Assembly: GCA_002917075.1 (NCBI GenBank)
Contig: NTMA01000018.1
Coordinates: 310,001-374,000 of the forward strand
Reading direction: 5' to 3'
From: Hawksworthiomyces lignivorus
Lineage: Eukaryota > Ascomycota > Sordariomycetes > Ophiostomatales > Ophiostomataceae
DNA: 64,000 bases
Made by a program: the position numbers and the translations under genes
Shown: positions 10,333-21,192 of the stretch, piece by piece
How positions within the stretch are numbered: position 1 is the stretch's first letter
Layout of the letters: every line of letters begins with the position of its first letter
The notes under the pieces: model-generated
Databases searched by the model: none
What the model was told of the DNA's origin: nothing
Seen by the model: the letters and a program-made list of their open reading frames with translations, nothing else

Positions 10333-12768
10333 TCATGCCCTGCCTGTCAATCCATTAAAATCTTCCACAAGCTGAAGCCCATAGTCCAGCCGGTGGCGTC
10401 GGCGCCACAGCCGAGGCATGTCCACGAGGCGGCGTCCTTGCTGTTCGTCTGCATCTTCTCTCCAGCCTGCAAATGAAGAACCAGTGCGGCTGCGGTACAT
10501 TGAGTGACCCCGTGGTCTGTGGATGCTGCCAGTATTCATAGTCCGAGGGCTCTCGGCGCCATCCATCACGCCTGAAATCTCCGGCTGGCGGGTGCGGATG
10601 CGCGGCAGCCGCATCGGCCGCTGTTCGATGTTGGCCTGAGCCATGCCGTCACCAGTCTCCATGACCGACGCAGACAGCTCGACCGTGCGGTAGTAGCCGT
10701 CGTCGTCGCCTAAGCTCGTCCTGTTCGCGTCGTAGCCGAAGTGCGGGTCACCGTGCAGCCCGATCGTCGGCCTGTGCGCGGCAGACGTGTGCATGCGGGC
10801 CGGCACGTCTTCGGAGAGCGAGGCCTCCAAGATGCAGCTGCTGAGCCCGGCGTAGAAGTTTGCGGGCGCCAGGTCGGACGGCGCGGCGCTGCAGAGCGCC
10901 CACACGCCCGTGTTGTGGCTGTGCTTGGACAGCGACCGCTGCAGGTGGAAGGTGCAGTTGGAGCGGTAGCAGAGCTCGCGCGAGGCGGCGTGCCAGCGGC
11001 AGCGGATGTTGCGCAGCGGATCGCAGCGCGCAATGACCGGCAGGTACGTCGGCAGCGCGGGCGGCGGCGGCGAGAAGAGCGGCTGCATCGTGGGCGGGAT
11101 CGGCGGCCCTACGGACGGCAGCACGTTGTGCGAGAAGAGGTGCGGGGACCGCGGCGGCGGCGGCGGCGGCATCGGTGGCGTAGGATACGGCAGCACGTCC
11201 GCGCAGGGAAGGGCCGTCGTGTGGTAGTACCGGCGGGACCAGCGCAGGTCGAAGATCTTGAGCGCCGCGGACGCCTGGTTGCCGGTGACAAAGCGGTCGG
11301 TGCCCTGCACCAGCAGGGCCTGCGCGCAGTCCAGCGAGCCCATGATGTTGTCCTGGTAGATCAGGTCCCAGGGGCTCGCGGTGCGCAGGTCCTGGAGGCG
11401 GCACGTGCCGTCTCCCCAGGCGCTCAGCACCAGATAGCCGTTGCCGCCGGTGACGGTCGAGGGCGCGATCGGCTCCAGCGCGGTGGGCTTCAGCCGCGAT
11501 ACCTCGCTCAGGTGGTAGTGCCGCCGGAGCTTGGGAAGCTTGTACGCGGTGGTCAGCTCCATCGCCCCCGTCGGGGTCACCGTCAGGTAGCGGAGGGGAT
11601 TCTCGCCAGCGCCCATGCCCACGGCCAGGATGCCGTCGGCTGCCATCCATCGCGCGTTGTATGGCTGGCGTCCGCCGCTCTCGAGTCTGCCGATGTCTCC
11701 CATGTCGAATGTCGCAACGGGGTAGATATTCGCAGCAGCGGAAGAGGCTTCGTAGCAGTAACTTCTTGCATCGCCATTTAAAGAAAGAGAAGAAAAGCTA
11801 ACTTCTCCGCTGTCGTCGTCCCTCTGTGGCATGGGGTAAAACACAATGTGTGAGGGGGTGGTCGCCGCCACAAGTGCGCTGCTGCTGCTGCCAAAGCTTT
11901 TAGCATTGCGGCTGTTTCCGGACACATCGAGAGTGTAAACACGAGACTGATCAACAGGTGTGTCCGTTTGGATGCTGCCGCTGCCGCCCTCGCTATTAGC
12001 ATTGTTGGGAAGAAACCTCGCTAGCACAGTACCGAAGGAGCCATCTGTCTCGGCAGATAGTAACGACAGCTCGCCGTTGTCTCGGCCAGTGAGGATTCCG
12101 CGGTGGTGATGCTTTCCCATGGAATTCTCTACCACAGAGACGGCGCGTACGTCGTCGTAGCCAGGCCTGTAGCCAGCTTTCTTACCATCGAAGACACACC
12201 ACCTAGTCGAGGGCACTTCTGAAGCAAACGCTTCACCGGCTTGCGTCCTCCCGCGCTTCCTGTAACGAGCGATAACGTCCTCGCCGGCACCCCAGATGAG
12301 CATTTCTTCACCACTAATCCCGATTCCGCTTTTCTTCCCACTCTCCGGCTGGAAATGCACAGCTAGAGAGGGCTGGTAGGGCCGCGGCCGAGCGCGATGC
12401 GGGATGTGTTCCCAGCGCGGCAAAAGCGCCTGGAACGACAATGCTCTGCGGTCCCAAGCACGGCTCTGCCATGTCAAGGACTCTGCTAGCTCATTCCATC
12501 CATGCTTGCCATCGCTGTCAGCATCGGCAGCGATGGCGGAGTCGATTTGCCGAATATGGTTGCTATCGGTGCTGTTGTTGTTGGAAGAAAAGATTCCTGG
12601 GAAGCTTTGTCTTACAAACATTCGCCAGCCTTGGCTTTTCATAAACCGGTATAGCTTCCGACATGTTCTGCAGACATGAGCCCTGTCTCTAGCAGTTTCG
12701 AGGTTCTCAAGAATGAGATATAGAATATCATCTGGGAGCGCTTCCAGCGATATTTCTTGGCTCGTCAT
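10333..12768 (-). CDS. F-box protein, probable SCF ubiquitin-ligase substrate receptor with beta-propeller-like region
   Basis: Intronless 811-residue frame starting at the ATG complement of 12766-12768. Residues about 6-55 form a clear F-box (SLEALPDDILYLILENLE, then HVCRTCRKLYRFMKS), which in the family docks Skp1 of SCF E3 ligases. The long remainder has repeated short beta-strand/turn blocks resembling degenerate WD repeats (GILTGRDNGELSLLSAE, GYLVLSAWGDGTCRLQDLR, DRFVTGNQASAALKIFDLR). These would form a substrate-binding propeller. A Pro-rich loop (PTPPMPPPPPPRSPH) interrupts it. The C-terminus WRRRHRLDYGLQLVEDFN looks structured and conserved-like. The substrate is unknown. It converges on the ornithine cyclodeaminase-like gene with only 233 bp between stops and diverges from the P450 gene. 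A 346-residue frame on the opposite strand (10741-11781) is a shadow of its GC-rich codons. Confidence 0.85.
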   Translation of the reverse strand: MTSQEISLEALPDDILYLILENLETARDRAHVCRTCRKLYRFMKSQGWRMFVRQSFPGIFSSNNNSTDSNHIRQIDSAIAADADSDGKHGWNELAESLTWQSRAWDRRALSFQALLPRWEHIPHRARPRPYQPSLAVHFQPESGKKSGIGISGEEMLIWGAGEDVIARYRKRGRTQAGEAFASEVPSTRWCVFDGKKAGYRPGYDDVRAVSVVENSMGKHHHRGILTGRDNGELSLLSAETDGSFGTVLARFLPNNANSEGGSGSIQTDTPVDQSRVYTLDVSGNSRNAKSFGSSSSALVAATTPSHIVFYPMPQRDDDSGEVSFSSLSLNGDARSYCYEASSAAANIYPVATFDMGDIGRLESGGRQPYNARWMAADGILAVGMGAGENPLRYLTVTPTGAMELTTAYKLPKLRRHYHLSEVSRLKPTALEPIAPSTVTGGNGYLVLSAWGDGTCRLQDLRTASPWDLIYQDNIMGSLDCAQALLVQGTDRFVTGNQASAALKIFDLRWSRRYYHTTALPCADVLPYPTPPMPPPPPPRSPHLFSHNVLPSVGPPIPPTMQPLFSPPPPALPTYLPVIARCDPLRNIRCRWHAASRELCYRSNCTFHLQRSLSKHSHNTGVWALCSAAPSDLAPANFYAGLSSCILEASLSEDVPARMHTSAAHRPTIGLHGDPHFGYDANRTSLGDDDGYYRTVELSASVMETGDGMAQANIEQRPMRLPRIRTRQPEISGVMDGAESPRTMNTGSIHRPRGHSMYRSRTGSSFAGWREDADEQQGRRLVDMPRLWRRRHRLDYGLQLVEDFNGLTGRA

Positions 12769-13304
12769 GGCGAGTGTTTGGGGCCAGAGTGACGAAAGTA
12801 GTGAAGAAGATTTTCAAAGATAGAAACCATTTATGAATTTTGATACAGACCAAAAGAAATCCCTCCAAAAGCAGTCCCTACATCCAGTCAGTCCGTCTAT
12901 TTATCATAATTAAAAATAAAAGGAAGATCATTGAAAGATGGGAATCGTCAATATCATCAATATGCGAGGCAAAAAAAACCTGTAGGTGCATATGTTGTAA
13001 TCCAGAAATGCATGAAGGAAAGTATCTGTGTCACGACGAGTCATAGCAGGGGAGGGGACGCCTAGCGCGCGGAGCGCTGGTGGAGCACGCGACAACTCGA
13101 CAGGGGGTATAAGAGGGGGAGCAGACAAGTTTAAAGTGGCTTGGATTCCTGGTAAGGCTCTCAACGACTCATCCTCAACCACTCTCCCATATTCTTCCTC
13201 TCTCGAGAATATTCAGAGTTAGTTGATGACTCTATGAGATCTAATTAAGTCAGTTTATCAGCTTTTTGACCAATAGGCGAAAAGTGAGGCTGATAACCTT
13301 GATA
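12769..13304. promoter_or_regulatory. Shared divergent promoter region, F-box gene / P450 gene
   Basis: The 536 bp between two head-to-head genes must contain both promoters. I see no unambiguous regulatory motif; the stretch near 13070-13120 is GC-richer than its surroundings. Co-regulation of the two genes is possible but not shown by sequence. Confidence 0.5.
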
Positions 13305-15170
13305 ATGGAGTCATCAATCTTGACCCCGTCTCCTCTTGTTATCTCGATCTTCCTTTTCATTATTTTGACTCTTTTTGTCTACATACTATACTGCTTTTTA
13401 ATATTTCCACTGTTTCTCTCGCCGCTCTCTCGCATTCCAAACGCACACTGGTCATCGGCACTGTCGCCGCTGTGGATCTTCTCCGCTCGCCGTAATGGCT
13501 ACGAGAACACCGTGCTTCTTGAAGCACACAAGCGGCTAGGTCCCGTCGTCCGCGTCGGCCCCAACGATGTTAGTATCAACGGAGCTGATCTTGTCAAGAC
13601 TGTCTATGGTGGCGGCTTTGAGAGGTCGGACTGGTACAGCATTTTTGACAATTATGGGTAGGAATGGCAGTTATTCCTCTTGGACATATATTATTCGCTG
13701 TGCTTGCAATTTCCTTCCTTTAGTAACACCGCTCTAGCGTTCCATGCATGTTCTCTACACGTCCCGGGCGAGAGCACTCTCTGAGAAAACGTATGATCTC
13801 TCATGTTTACTCCAAGTCGTTTATAAATTCGTCACCGGCGGTGGCGCGACAAACCCGCGCGATCCTGTTGGACCGCCTGCTGCCTCTCCTCAGAGCCTCA
13901 GCCGCTCCTGATCAGGTGCCGGCGGGAATCGATGTATTCCCTCTATTTTTAGCTACAAGCATGGACGCTATCTCGGCGCACGTGTTTGGTCTCCGTTGCG
14001 GGACAAATTTTCTGCGCCGGGCGGCATACCGGGATCACTGGCTCCGGCTCTACTTGTCACGGCATGGCTCGAGCTTCTTTCCACAAGAGCTACCTAGATT
14101 GACGCGGTTTTTGCGGCGCTACGGCTTCTCGCTCTACCCGCGATGGGTAGACTGGGCGAATGAAGAGCTGTCTAGTTGGAACCGTGAGCTATGTGACAAG
14201 TCCAAAGCTTTTCTGGCAGACAGAGGGACGCAAGAAGGGGTTGCAGCCCCTTTCGTAGACGATCCAGAAGACGAGCCTCTAGTGATGCAGTCTCTGCTTG
14301 CCGGATTGCGTCGTGAGGAAGATACAAACGGCAAGGCGTCCGTCTTGTACGATACGGCCATTCTGCAGCAGTCGCTGACCATCCAGTCGGAACTTTTTGA
14401 CCATGTTCTTGCTGGTCACGAAACAACGGGCATAGCACTGACATATCTCACCTGGCAGCTCTCTAACAACCAAAAGGCTCAGAAGGTTCTCCAGGAAGAG
14501 CTCTTGCATCTGAAGAACACAGAGACGGAGGCGCAGGAAGAATTTTTCCCAGATGCGAACAAGCTTGACTCTCTGCCGGTACTGCATGCTGTCGTCATGG
14601 AGACTCTCCGGCTTCATGCCCCGATACCCGGTCCACAGCCGCGACAGACGCCGCCCTCTGGCTGTCGCATTGGACCGTACGAGCTTCCTGGGGGTGTGCG
14701 TATCGCGGCTCTGGCTCATGTGCTCCACCGAGATGCGCACATTTTCCCCGATCCGGAAAACTGGGACTACAGCCGCTGGCTCGGCACCAGCAATGCGGCG
14801 CACGCCACCGATGCCAAAAAGGCCCAGACGCGGCAGTTTTGGGCTTTTGGCTCAGGCGGAAGGATGTGTATCGGATCCAATTTTGCCATGCATGGTTAGT
14901 TGACACAAGATTGGCGTGCTTCTGCTTGCACGTCTTCTAAACATATATCAACTAACCTTGCACAGAAATGAAAGCGGTCACGGCAATGATTTATAGCCGT
15001 TTCACGACGCACATTGTCGACGACAGCGGTATAGAGCAGACTGACAGCTAGTAAGGGAACCAGCCCATACCATGCCGGAAAAGATTTTGGAATAACTGAC
15101 GTCGCTGCTCTTTAGCACATCTCGGCCTGTTAGCGAGCAGCTCTATCTTCGGTTTGAGCCTCTGCCGTAA
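13305..15170 (+). CDS. Cytochrome P450 monooxygenase
   Basis: Exons 13305-13657, 13738-14894, 14966-15050 and 15116-15170 give 549 residues. An N-terminal membrane anchor (ISIFLFIILTLFVYILYCFL, about residues 12-32) places it on the ER. P450 landmarks are intact. The I-helix AGHETTG lies at about 343-349, the K-helix ETLRLHAP has E406 and R409, and the heme loop FGSGGRMCIG carries the thiolate ligand at about Cys495. The N-terminal motif GPVVRVGPNDVSI and FERSDWYSIFDNYG resemble fungal P450 clans acting on lipophilic or secondary metabolites; the substrate is unknown. The first intron must use the acceptor at 13737, since the AG at 13723 shifts frame. The last exon codes only for the C-terminal strand (SEQLYLRFEPLP). 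No polyketide or peptide synthetase is nearby, so I see no biosynthetic cluster. Confidence 0.92.
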
Positions 15171-16501
15171 TTAATTGTAGCCCAATTGTTCTAGGTTTGA
15201 GAACGATGATTTAGCATTGTTGTGTGTCTACCTGCCTGTCTATCTCACGCTGACATAGCTTGAACTTCTTTTTTTCTGCCTTTTTTTTTTTGAGAGAGAA
15301 TTTTGATACACGCTGTAAGCAATCAATATTCGACTTGCATTAACTCTCCTGGACCTTTGCTTGCCTCTGTTTGGGATTGGGACATGTACACGTGGTAGAG
15401 CTAGGGTTGAACATTAATGAGGGTGTTAGAAGGCAAAGGAAAGCCTCGGGCGGAAAAAGTATCAGTGGCGAGCTCCGCAGCTCGGCATAGTCATAGTGGG
15501 GTTAAGACTTAAGCCGACTGTTGGCTCTGGTAGGCTGTAGTTAATTGAAAAAGAGCGATTCTCGCATGTGCAGCCACCATTCAAACAATGCATCTCTTAC
15601 CCCAGATCTGACTACTCGTAAATCAGTTGCGTCACATGCTGCAACAAGTCGAGGATGATTAGAATAGCACAGCGATTTGCAACTGTGGCGTTGGCAATAG
15701 CAGAAAGCACAAAAACACAAATGCCGTAAGATAAGTTGCAGCTGCTAGGAAAAATAGACAAAGATGGCATGGAGGAGCAACATCGCTGTATGCAAGCATT
15801 ACTGTATTCCACAACATTCCTGAGGGTTGGAGAAGGGACTAGCTATGGCCGAAAGCAGACGAGAGGCTGCAGACATAGTACAGAAACGTCCGCAAGCAAG
15901 TGAGACAAAAGATGCTAATGTCGTATACACACGCATCCAGCCTATGCAAATAAACAGACTAATAGGTAGTTATTGCGTACTGCGTATGTCATATCATATT
16001 CTACGGGGTATGGAGTATTATTGCTCCCTCCCTCCTTCCCCTTTCTCCTCCACCGGAGGCGACAACGGGCGAACATGTGAAAACCCGCTTAGCTGCTTCT
16101 AGTGACCCACTAGCGCCGGTGGCTTGCTGGGTCCCCCGGACGCTGTTCTGTAAGGTGACGCAGGTGTTCTGTGGGATGCCTCGGCTTGTCTTGTTTTCTA
16201 GCAGCTAAAGATTTCTACGAGAGCATCTTCGCTGTCAGCTTTTTCCTTAGATAGATTACAAAACACGATCCTATTGTTTGCCATTCTTGGTATATTCTTT
16301 TTTTCGCTTTTTTCCTCTTTCTTCTTCTTCTTCTTCGTTCTGCTTCCCCTTTTTCGATCGTCTCATTGTGAATCTTCAAGTCCTCCATCTTCTTTCCCCG
16401 CGAACCAAAAGTTGCTTCTTTTTGTTTCGACTTGTCGCTTCCTTCTTTCCCTGATTCTCACTCACTAGCTCTTCGAGTTATATCTACGCACAACATTCAC
16501 C
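15171..16501. other. Gene-free interval and CT-rich leader of the thiolase gene
   Basis: About 1.3 kb between co-directional genes. The last roughly 230 bp (16270-16500) are strongly pyrimidine-rich on the plus strand and end ACATTCACCATGG, a good fungal start context. CT tracts just upstream of starts are typical of well-expressed fungal genes. No other coding or RNA feature was recognised. Confidence 0.6.
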
Positions 16502-17837
16502 ATGGGTGGTAGGTTATATCATTGTCTTTTGCTTTTCTCTTGCGGCAGCTTCGTTTTTGAACACTTGCTAACGTCTCGATCCTGCAGCTCTCGATCGTCT
16601 GTCGCAAATCTCGAACCAGCTGTCTGGCGGCTCCGCCGGCGGCCGGGCCAAGCTTCTGGAGAAGCACGCAGACGACGTCGTCGTCACGGCGTGCCTGCGC
16701 ACCCCCTTCACCAAGGGCGGCAAGGGCGGCTTCAAGGACACCATGGCCTCGGACCTGATGGTCGGCGCCCTCAAGGCCCTGCTGGAGCGGTCCCACATCG
16801 ACCCGTCGCTGGTCGAGGACATCTGCGTCGGCACCGTGCTTGCGCCGGGCGGCGGCGCCACCGAGATGCGCGCGGCGGCGCTGGTTGCGGGCTTCCCGAC
16901 GTCGACGGCGGTGCGGACGCTCAACCGGCAGTGCTCGTCGGGCCTGCAGGCGTGCGTCGACGTGGCCAACCAGATCAAGACGGGCATGATCGAGATCGGC
17001 GTGGGCGCCGGCGTCGAGAGCATGAGCACGCAGTACGGCCCGGGCGCCGTGACCGAGTTCTCGGAGCTGCTCGAGAGCCACCCCGAGGCCGCCAACTGCA
17101 AGGTGTCCATGGGCCAGCTGTCGGAGCAGATGGCCAAGGACCGCCACATCTCGCGCGCGTCGCAGGACGCCTTCGCCGCCGCGTCCTACCAGAAGGCCGC
17201 CCGCGCCCAGCAGGCCGGCCTCTTCCGCGAGGAGATTGCGCCGCAGACGGTCAAGTTTGAGGACCCCAAGACGGGCGAGACCCGCCAGATCACCGTCGAC
17301 CAGGACGACGGCATCCGGCCCGGCGTCACCGCCGAGTCGCTCGGCAAGATCCGCGCCTCCTTCGCCAAGGACGGCAGCATCCACGCCGGCAACGCCTCGC
17401 AGATCTCCGACGGCGCCGCCGCCGTCCTGCTCATGCGCCGCTCAACCGCCGAGCGCCTCGGCCAGACCATCCTCGGCAAGTTCGTCGCCGCCTCCGTCGC
17501 CGGCGTGCCCCCGCTGCTCATGGGCATCGGCCCATGGAAGGCCATCCCCAAGGCCCTCGCCCTCGCCAACATCACAAAGGACGACGTCGACGTCTTCGAG
17601 ATCAACGAGGCCTTTGCCAGCCAGTGCCTCTGGTGCGCCAACGAGCTCGGCCTGCCCGCCGAAAAGATCAACCCGCTCGGCGGCGCCATCGCCTTCGGCC
17701 ACCCGCTGGGCTGCACCGGCGCCCGCCAGGTGTCCACGCTGCTCTACCAGCTGCGCCGGACAAACCAGAAGGTCGGCGTCACCAGCATGTGCATCGGCAC
17801 CGGCATGGGCATGGCGGCCGTGTGGGTTGCAGAGTAA
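16502..17837 (+). CDS. pot1: Peroxisomal 3-ketoacyl-CoA thiolase (acetyl-CoA C-acyltransferase)
   Basis: Two exons, 16502-16508 and 16588-17837, encode 418 residues. The enzyme performs the last step of beta-oxidation, cleaving 3-ketoacyl-CoA with CoA to acetyl-CoA. The thiolase nucleophile is Cys118 in NRQCSSGLQA. The NEAFASQC motif, His374 in GGAIAFGHPLGCTG and Cys404 in CIGTGMG complete the active site. After splicing, the N-terminus reads MGALDRLSQISNQL. R6-L7, five residues, Q13-L14 fits the PTS2 consensus exactly, so import into peroxisomes via Pex7 is expected and a cytosolic acetoacetyl-CoA thiolase is unlikely. The first exon has only seven bases, so the signal is only seen when the intron at 16509-16587 is removed. 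It converges on the uS7m gene. A 295-residue antisense frame is a codon-bias shadow. Confidence 0.95.
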
Positions 17838-18189
17838 ACCAAAGTAGAAACAAAGAAAAATTTAAAGCTGTTCGATTTGGTGCACTCTTCAGCACTTTTT
17901 GGAGACATGCCGTGGCTTCCTTCTTTTTTTGTTGCCCCTCTTTATGTATCTTGTTCGCTAGGATTAGGATGGAGAATGGACAGGCCTTTTCCTTCCTTGG
18001 TTCTTCCTGGAAACGCAACATGCGCTGCTTTCATACGGAGATAGATTGTATTATATATACTACATGATTTTTTTTTTTTTCCTTATCCTGCATTGATCTT
18101 CCGAGGTGATACAAATGATACAGATGTGTTTTTGCCTTCCCAGCCTTTCCTTTTCTCCCTTGTCATCGGAGCGCAGTGCTCCGCCCTGT
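17838..18189. other. Intergenic region between convergent genes
   Basis: This 352-bp stretch carries the 3' ends of the thiolase and uS7m transcripts, including a T run near 18067-18080. Nothing else was seen. Confidence 0.6.
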
Positions 18190-19384
18190 CTACCTCTTGA
18201 CCATGTTCACGTTTGCACGCGAGCTCGTGCCCTGCTTGTGGAGCATCTCCCGCTTGTCCCACACGCTCGACCGGCCCTCGGCCACCGCCACCAGCTCCTC
18301 GCCGACCCGGTGCGCCAGCATCGCCCGCCCGCTGCCGCGCGACTGCTTCTTGTTAACCACGTCCAGCAGCCACATGAACGCCGTGCGGCGGCGCTGGCGC
18401 AGGGCGAGCGGGAACGGCACCGGCAGCGACTGGCCGCCGCCTGCCAGCTTGGCGTACTGGCGGATCTTGATCAGGGGCGCCACCGAGTCCACGATGAGCG
18501 TCAGGTAGCGCACGGGGTCGAGCGGCAGCTGGGCCGCGGGCGGGTGGCCCGGCAGCAGCGGCCGGGCCGGGCTGAGCTTGGGGGGCGGCGCCGTGCGCAG
18601 GTAGTTGAGGATCAAGGCCATGTCCTGGTCGCGAGCGAGCGAGTCAGCAGTCTATACTAATTAAAAAATAAACAGGGGAAGAAAAGAAATCTCCCCCCCC
18701 CCCCCCCAAAAAAACCACCTAATAAGCACATACTCGTTGAGCCTTTGCCAGCTTGCCGTGCCGCATCAGAAGGCGGGTGAGCTGTGTCATGACCGGGTCG
18801 TAGCGGTCCTGCAGCTTGGGCGTCTGGGGCAGCGGCAGGCCTGCCGCAGATTGGCTGCTCTCCCTGTCAACGCCGGCGGGTACGGGCGGCTGCGTAGCTG
18901 CCGTCTTCAGGCCAAACTTGTGTCCGTCGACGGCGACGTCAAAGGGCGCCAGTCCCTTGGACAAGAGCTCCAGCTGGCGCAGAGCCTCCCGGTTTGCCGA
19001 GACGAGCGCGGCGTCCTGCTGTGTGGTGTCGTTCGCCTCTGATTGCTGCTTCTGCTGCTGTGATGGAGACTGCGCGTCTGCTCCATCTCTGCCCGAGGAA
19101 GAAGGATGTAATAACGATGCGGCCTCTGCCTGCTGTGCCCGCATCCCCATCTCGCCGCTGCTGCTGCCGCCGCCTCGTGTTGCCAGATCGTCTGCGTAGC
19201 CGCGGACAGATGCGAATGCCGCCGCACGCGGTGCTGCAACGGCTCCCAGCCGTGAGCACAGAGGCGCGGAGAGGGGTGCTGCTGCTGCCGTTGCTGCTCC
19301 GTGCACCGCCGCGGCCGGCTTCTGCCGCAAGACCAAGCACCGGCTGCTGCTCCGCAGCAGAGGCGCCAGCCGTGCGGGAGGCAT
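18190..19384 (-). CDS. rsm7: Mitochondrial small-subunit ribosomal protein uS7m
   Basis: Two exons on the minus strand, 19384-18734 and 18624-18190, give 361 residues through a 109-nt GT-AG intron. The first roughly 60 residues are rich in Arg and Ala with no acidic residues, a mitochondrial presequence. A low-complexity Ser/Gln-rich linker follows. The ribosomal S7 core starts at RYDPVMTQLTRLLMRHGKLAKAQR and continues across the splice junction into DMALILNYLRT. It ends with the conserved RRRTAFMWLLDVVNKK, MLAHRVGEELVAVAEG and WDKREMLHKQGTSSRANV. The protein binds 3' major-domain rRNA in the head of the mitoribosomal small subunit. The intron contains a C15 tract. Neighbours are not functionally linked except for general mitochondrial or peroxisomal metabolism. 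Confidence 0.92.
18693..18707. repeat. C15 homopolymer inside the uS7m intron
   Basis: Fifteen consecutive C residues on the plus strand, followed by an A run. On the transcribed strand this is a G-run in the intron. Confidence 0.95.
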
Positions 19385-20969
19385 TGTGTCTGGTCGGGGT
19401 CTCTTTGCCTCAGCTCTGATCAGATATGGCCCATTGAATGCCTGAAATCGCAGTCAGAGGGGTGTCGTCGACGTTTTCGGGGTCGTCTCTGCAGTCGGTG
19501 GTCTTGATGTAATTGGGTCGCACGACAAAAATTACCTTCCCCGACTCATTTTTAGATTTTTTTTTTTCATACATATGCAATTAAGCGTCAAAGCACTGCT
19601 CACACTCCTGGCGAAAGCATTTTTCCTTGCCGGAGCACGTGTTAGTCCGAGCAAACTAGCTCTACTACGAGCACTATATTTTGGTTGGCTAAGCCGCCCG
19701 GGTACCAAAATACTACCTACTCGCGTGGGGTATAGCTGTGAAGTGTGCTTATATGTAACTAGCTGTCAGCACGAAGGAATACAGAGCATCAGATATAACA
19801 ACTAGGGACAAGCTGTTCATAAAAGCCTCAAAAACGTAGCCCCGTCTTACTGTTCGTCAACGTCAGTCGTACGGAGTACAGAAGTTGCAAAGAAACCCGC
19901 ATACCGCTTTTTGATTACATATTTAATTGCGCAACACAATGATCTGAAGTCGTGTGTTTGTGTCTTTATTGAATTAAATCCCTATCGCTGGCGACCTTAC
20001 TTTCTGCTACACATCCTCGTACATTGAATTGTGTCTCGTGATCTTGTTTACTCTCTCGATCTGCGTACACGAGTGTTGAATATGGCGTGCCTCATGCTGT
20101 CTTATTTCTCTTTATTTTATTTTTTTTAGGTGCTAGACGCTGGCGTTCTGCGAGCGGGAAATTGACACGGCCTTGTGCATCGCACGACATGACAACGAAT
20201 GTTGTGTGTGAAACACGCTACAGAAATTCAGACGAGCGCGTATTTTTGGACGTGAAAGAGCTATATGCGGACAGTCGTCTATTCGTTACACGTTGGGAGT
20301 GTCATCAGACGAGCTTGTGGCGATATACAGTTCCACGTCGTACTTTGTTTCTTCACTGCTTTGGAAAAACTTAGTCGACGGGAAGGAACAACAAACTCAA
20401 AAGAAGGTAGTCATGGGATCGCGCGTAGCTTAAGTGGAGTGAGAAGACAGGCCTGCGGAATAAAGCAGACCGACTACTCTCTGCTTGCTCCGTAGAAAGA
20501 CAGCAGCTCAGTAGATAGACTCGTAGAACATAGAATAAAAAGAAAAGAAAAGAAAAGTTGGGGGTCATGCAGGCGCTGTACACCGAGCCACAATCGAGGC
20601 AAGTTTGGAAAGCCTGTTGTTTTCAATAAGCGCTATCCCTTGCCTACGACCTATACTGGCTGTGGTTTGTCTTTTACTGCGCTGCTTTTGCTCTGCTCTA
20701 ACAGCCCCACAGGTCTCGTGATCATTTACAGCTGCAGAGAGAGGGGAAGAGAAGAAATAAATGATCACTTGTTCTGTTTCTTGAGTGCTATATGCTCAGC
20801 CCTCTGTTCTTTGACAGATGGGTGCCATTCGGGCGGGATCTTTCTCAGAAGGTGGGAGGGTAGAGCGGGATGGAGATGTGCGGGATACAATGTTGCGGAG
20901 GTCACACTGGGGCCATTAGTTGTGCCCAATCCACTCTATTCGTTGGGTAAAATAGATCAATCGCTGGAG

Positions 20970-21010
20970 GTGTGTGTGTTTGTGTGTGTGTGCGTGTGCG
21001 TGTGTGTGTA
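20970..21010. repeat. Imperfect (GT)n microsatellite
   Basis: About 40 nt of GT repeats with a few interruptions (GTTTGT, GCGT). Confidence 0.9.
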
Positions 21011-21163
21011 CGTTTTATAATCCTACAATCGACTTACACATCTCTCTTTATCTTGGCACATCTACAAAACAAATGCATCATCGTTTATCTTCATAAACAA
21101 AAATAACAGAAGTAGATGGTCAAATGAAACAAGAGAATAAGGAGAATTCAGAGAATTTTTTTT

Positions 21164-21192
21164 TAAAAATAAAATAAAAATAAAATAAAATA
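21164..21192. repeat. AAAAT/AAAAAT short tandem repeat
   Basis: Five to six units of an A-rich pentamer/hexamer repeat in gene-free DNA. Confidence 0.85.

Noticed and set aside
10741..11781. 346-residue plus-strand ORF inside the F-box gene
   Set aside because: It is the antisense shadow of a GC-rich coding region, Arg/Gly-rich with no domain; the minus-strand frame has a clear F-box and propeller motifs.
13658..13724. P450 intron 1 using the first acceptor at 13723
   Set aside because: It shifts the frame away from the conserved FSTRPGREHSLRKRMISHVYSKSF region; the acceptor at 13737 restores it.
16497..17384. 295-residue minus-strand ORF over the thiolase
   Set aside because: Antisense shadow; Ala/Arg/Leu-rich with no motif, while the plus strand encodes all thiolase active-site residues.
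6602..17837. A secondary-metabolite or detoxification gene cluster (GST, OCD-like, P450, thiolase)
   Set aside because: No backbone synthase, transporter or pathway regulator is present, and the thiolase and neighbouring uS7m are housekeeping genes; proximity alone is not evidence.
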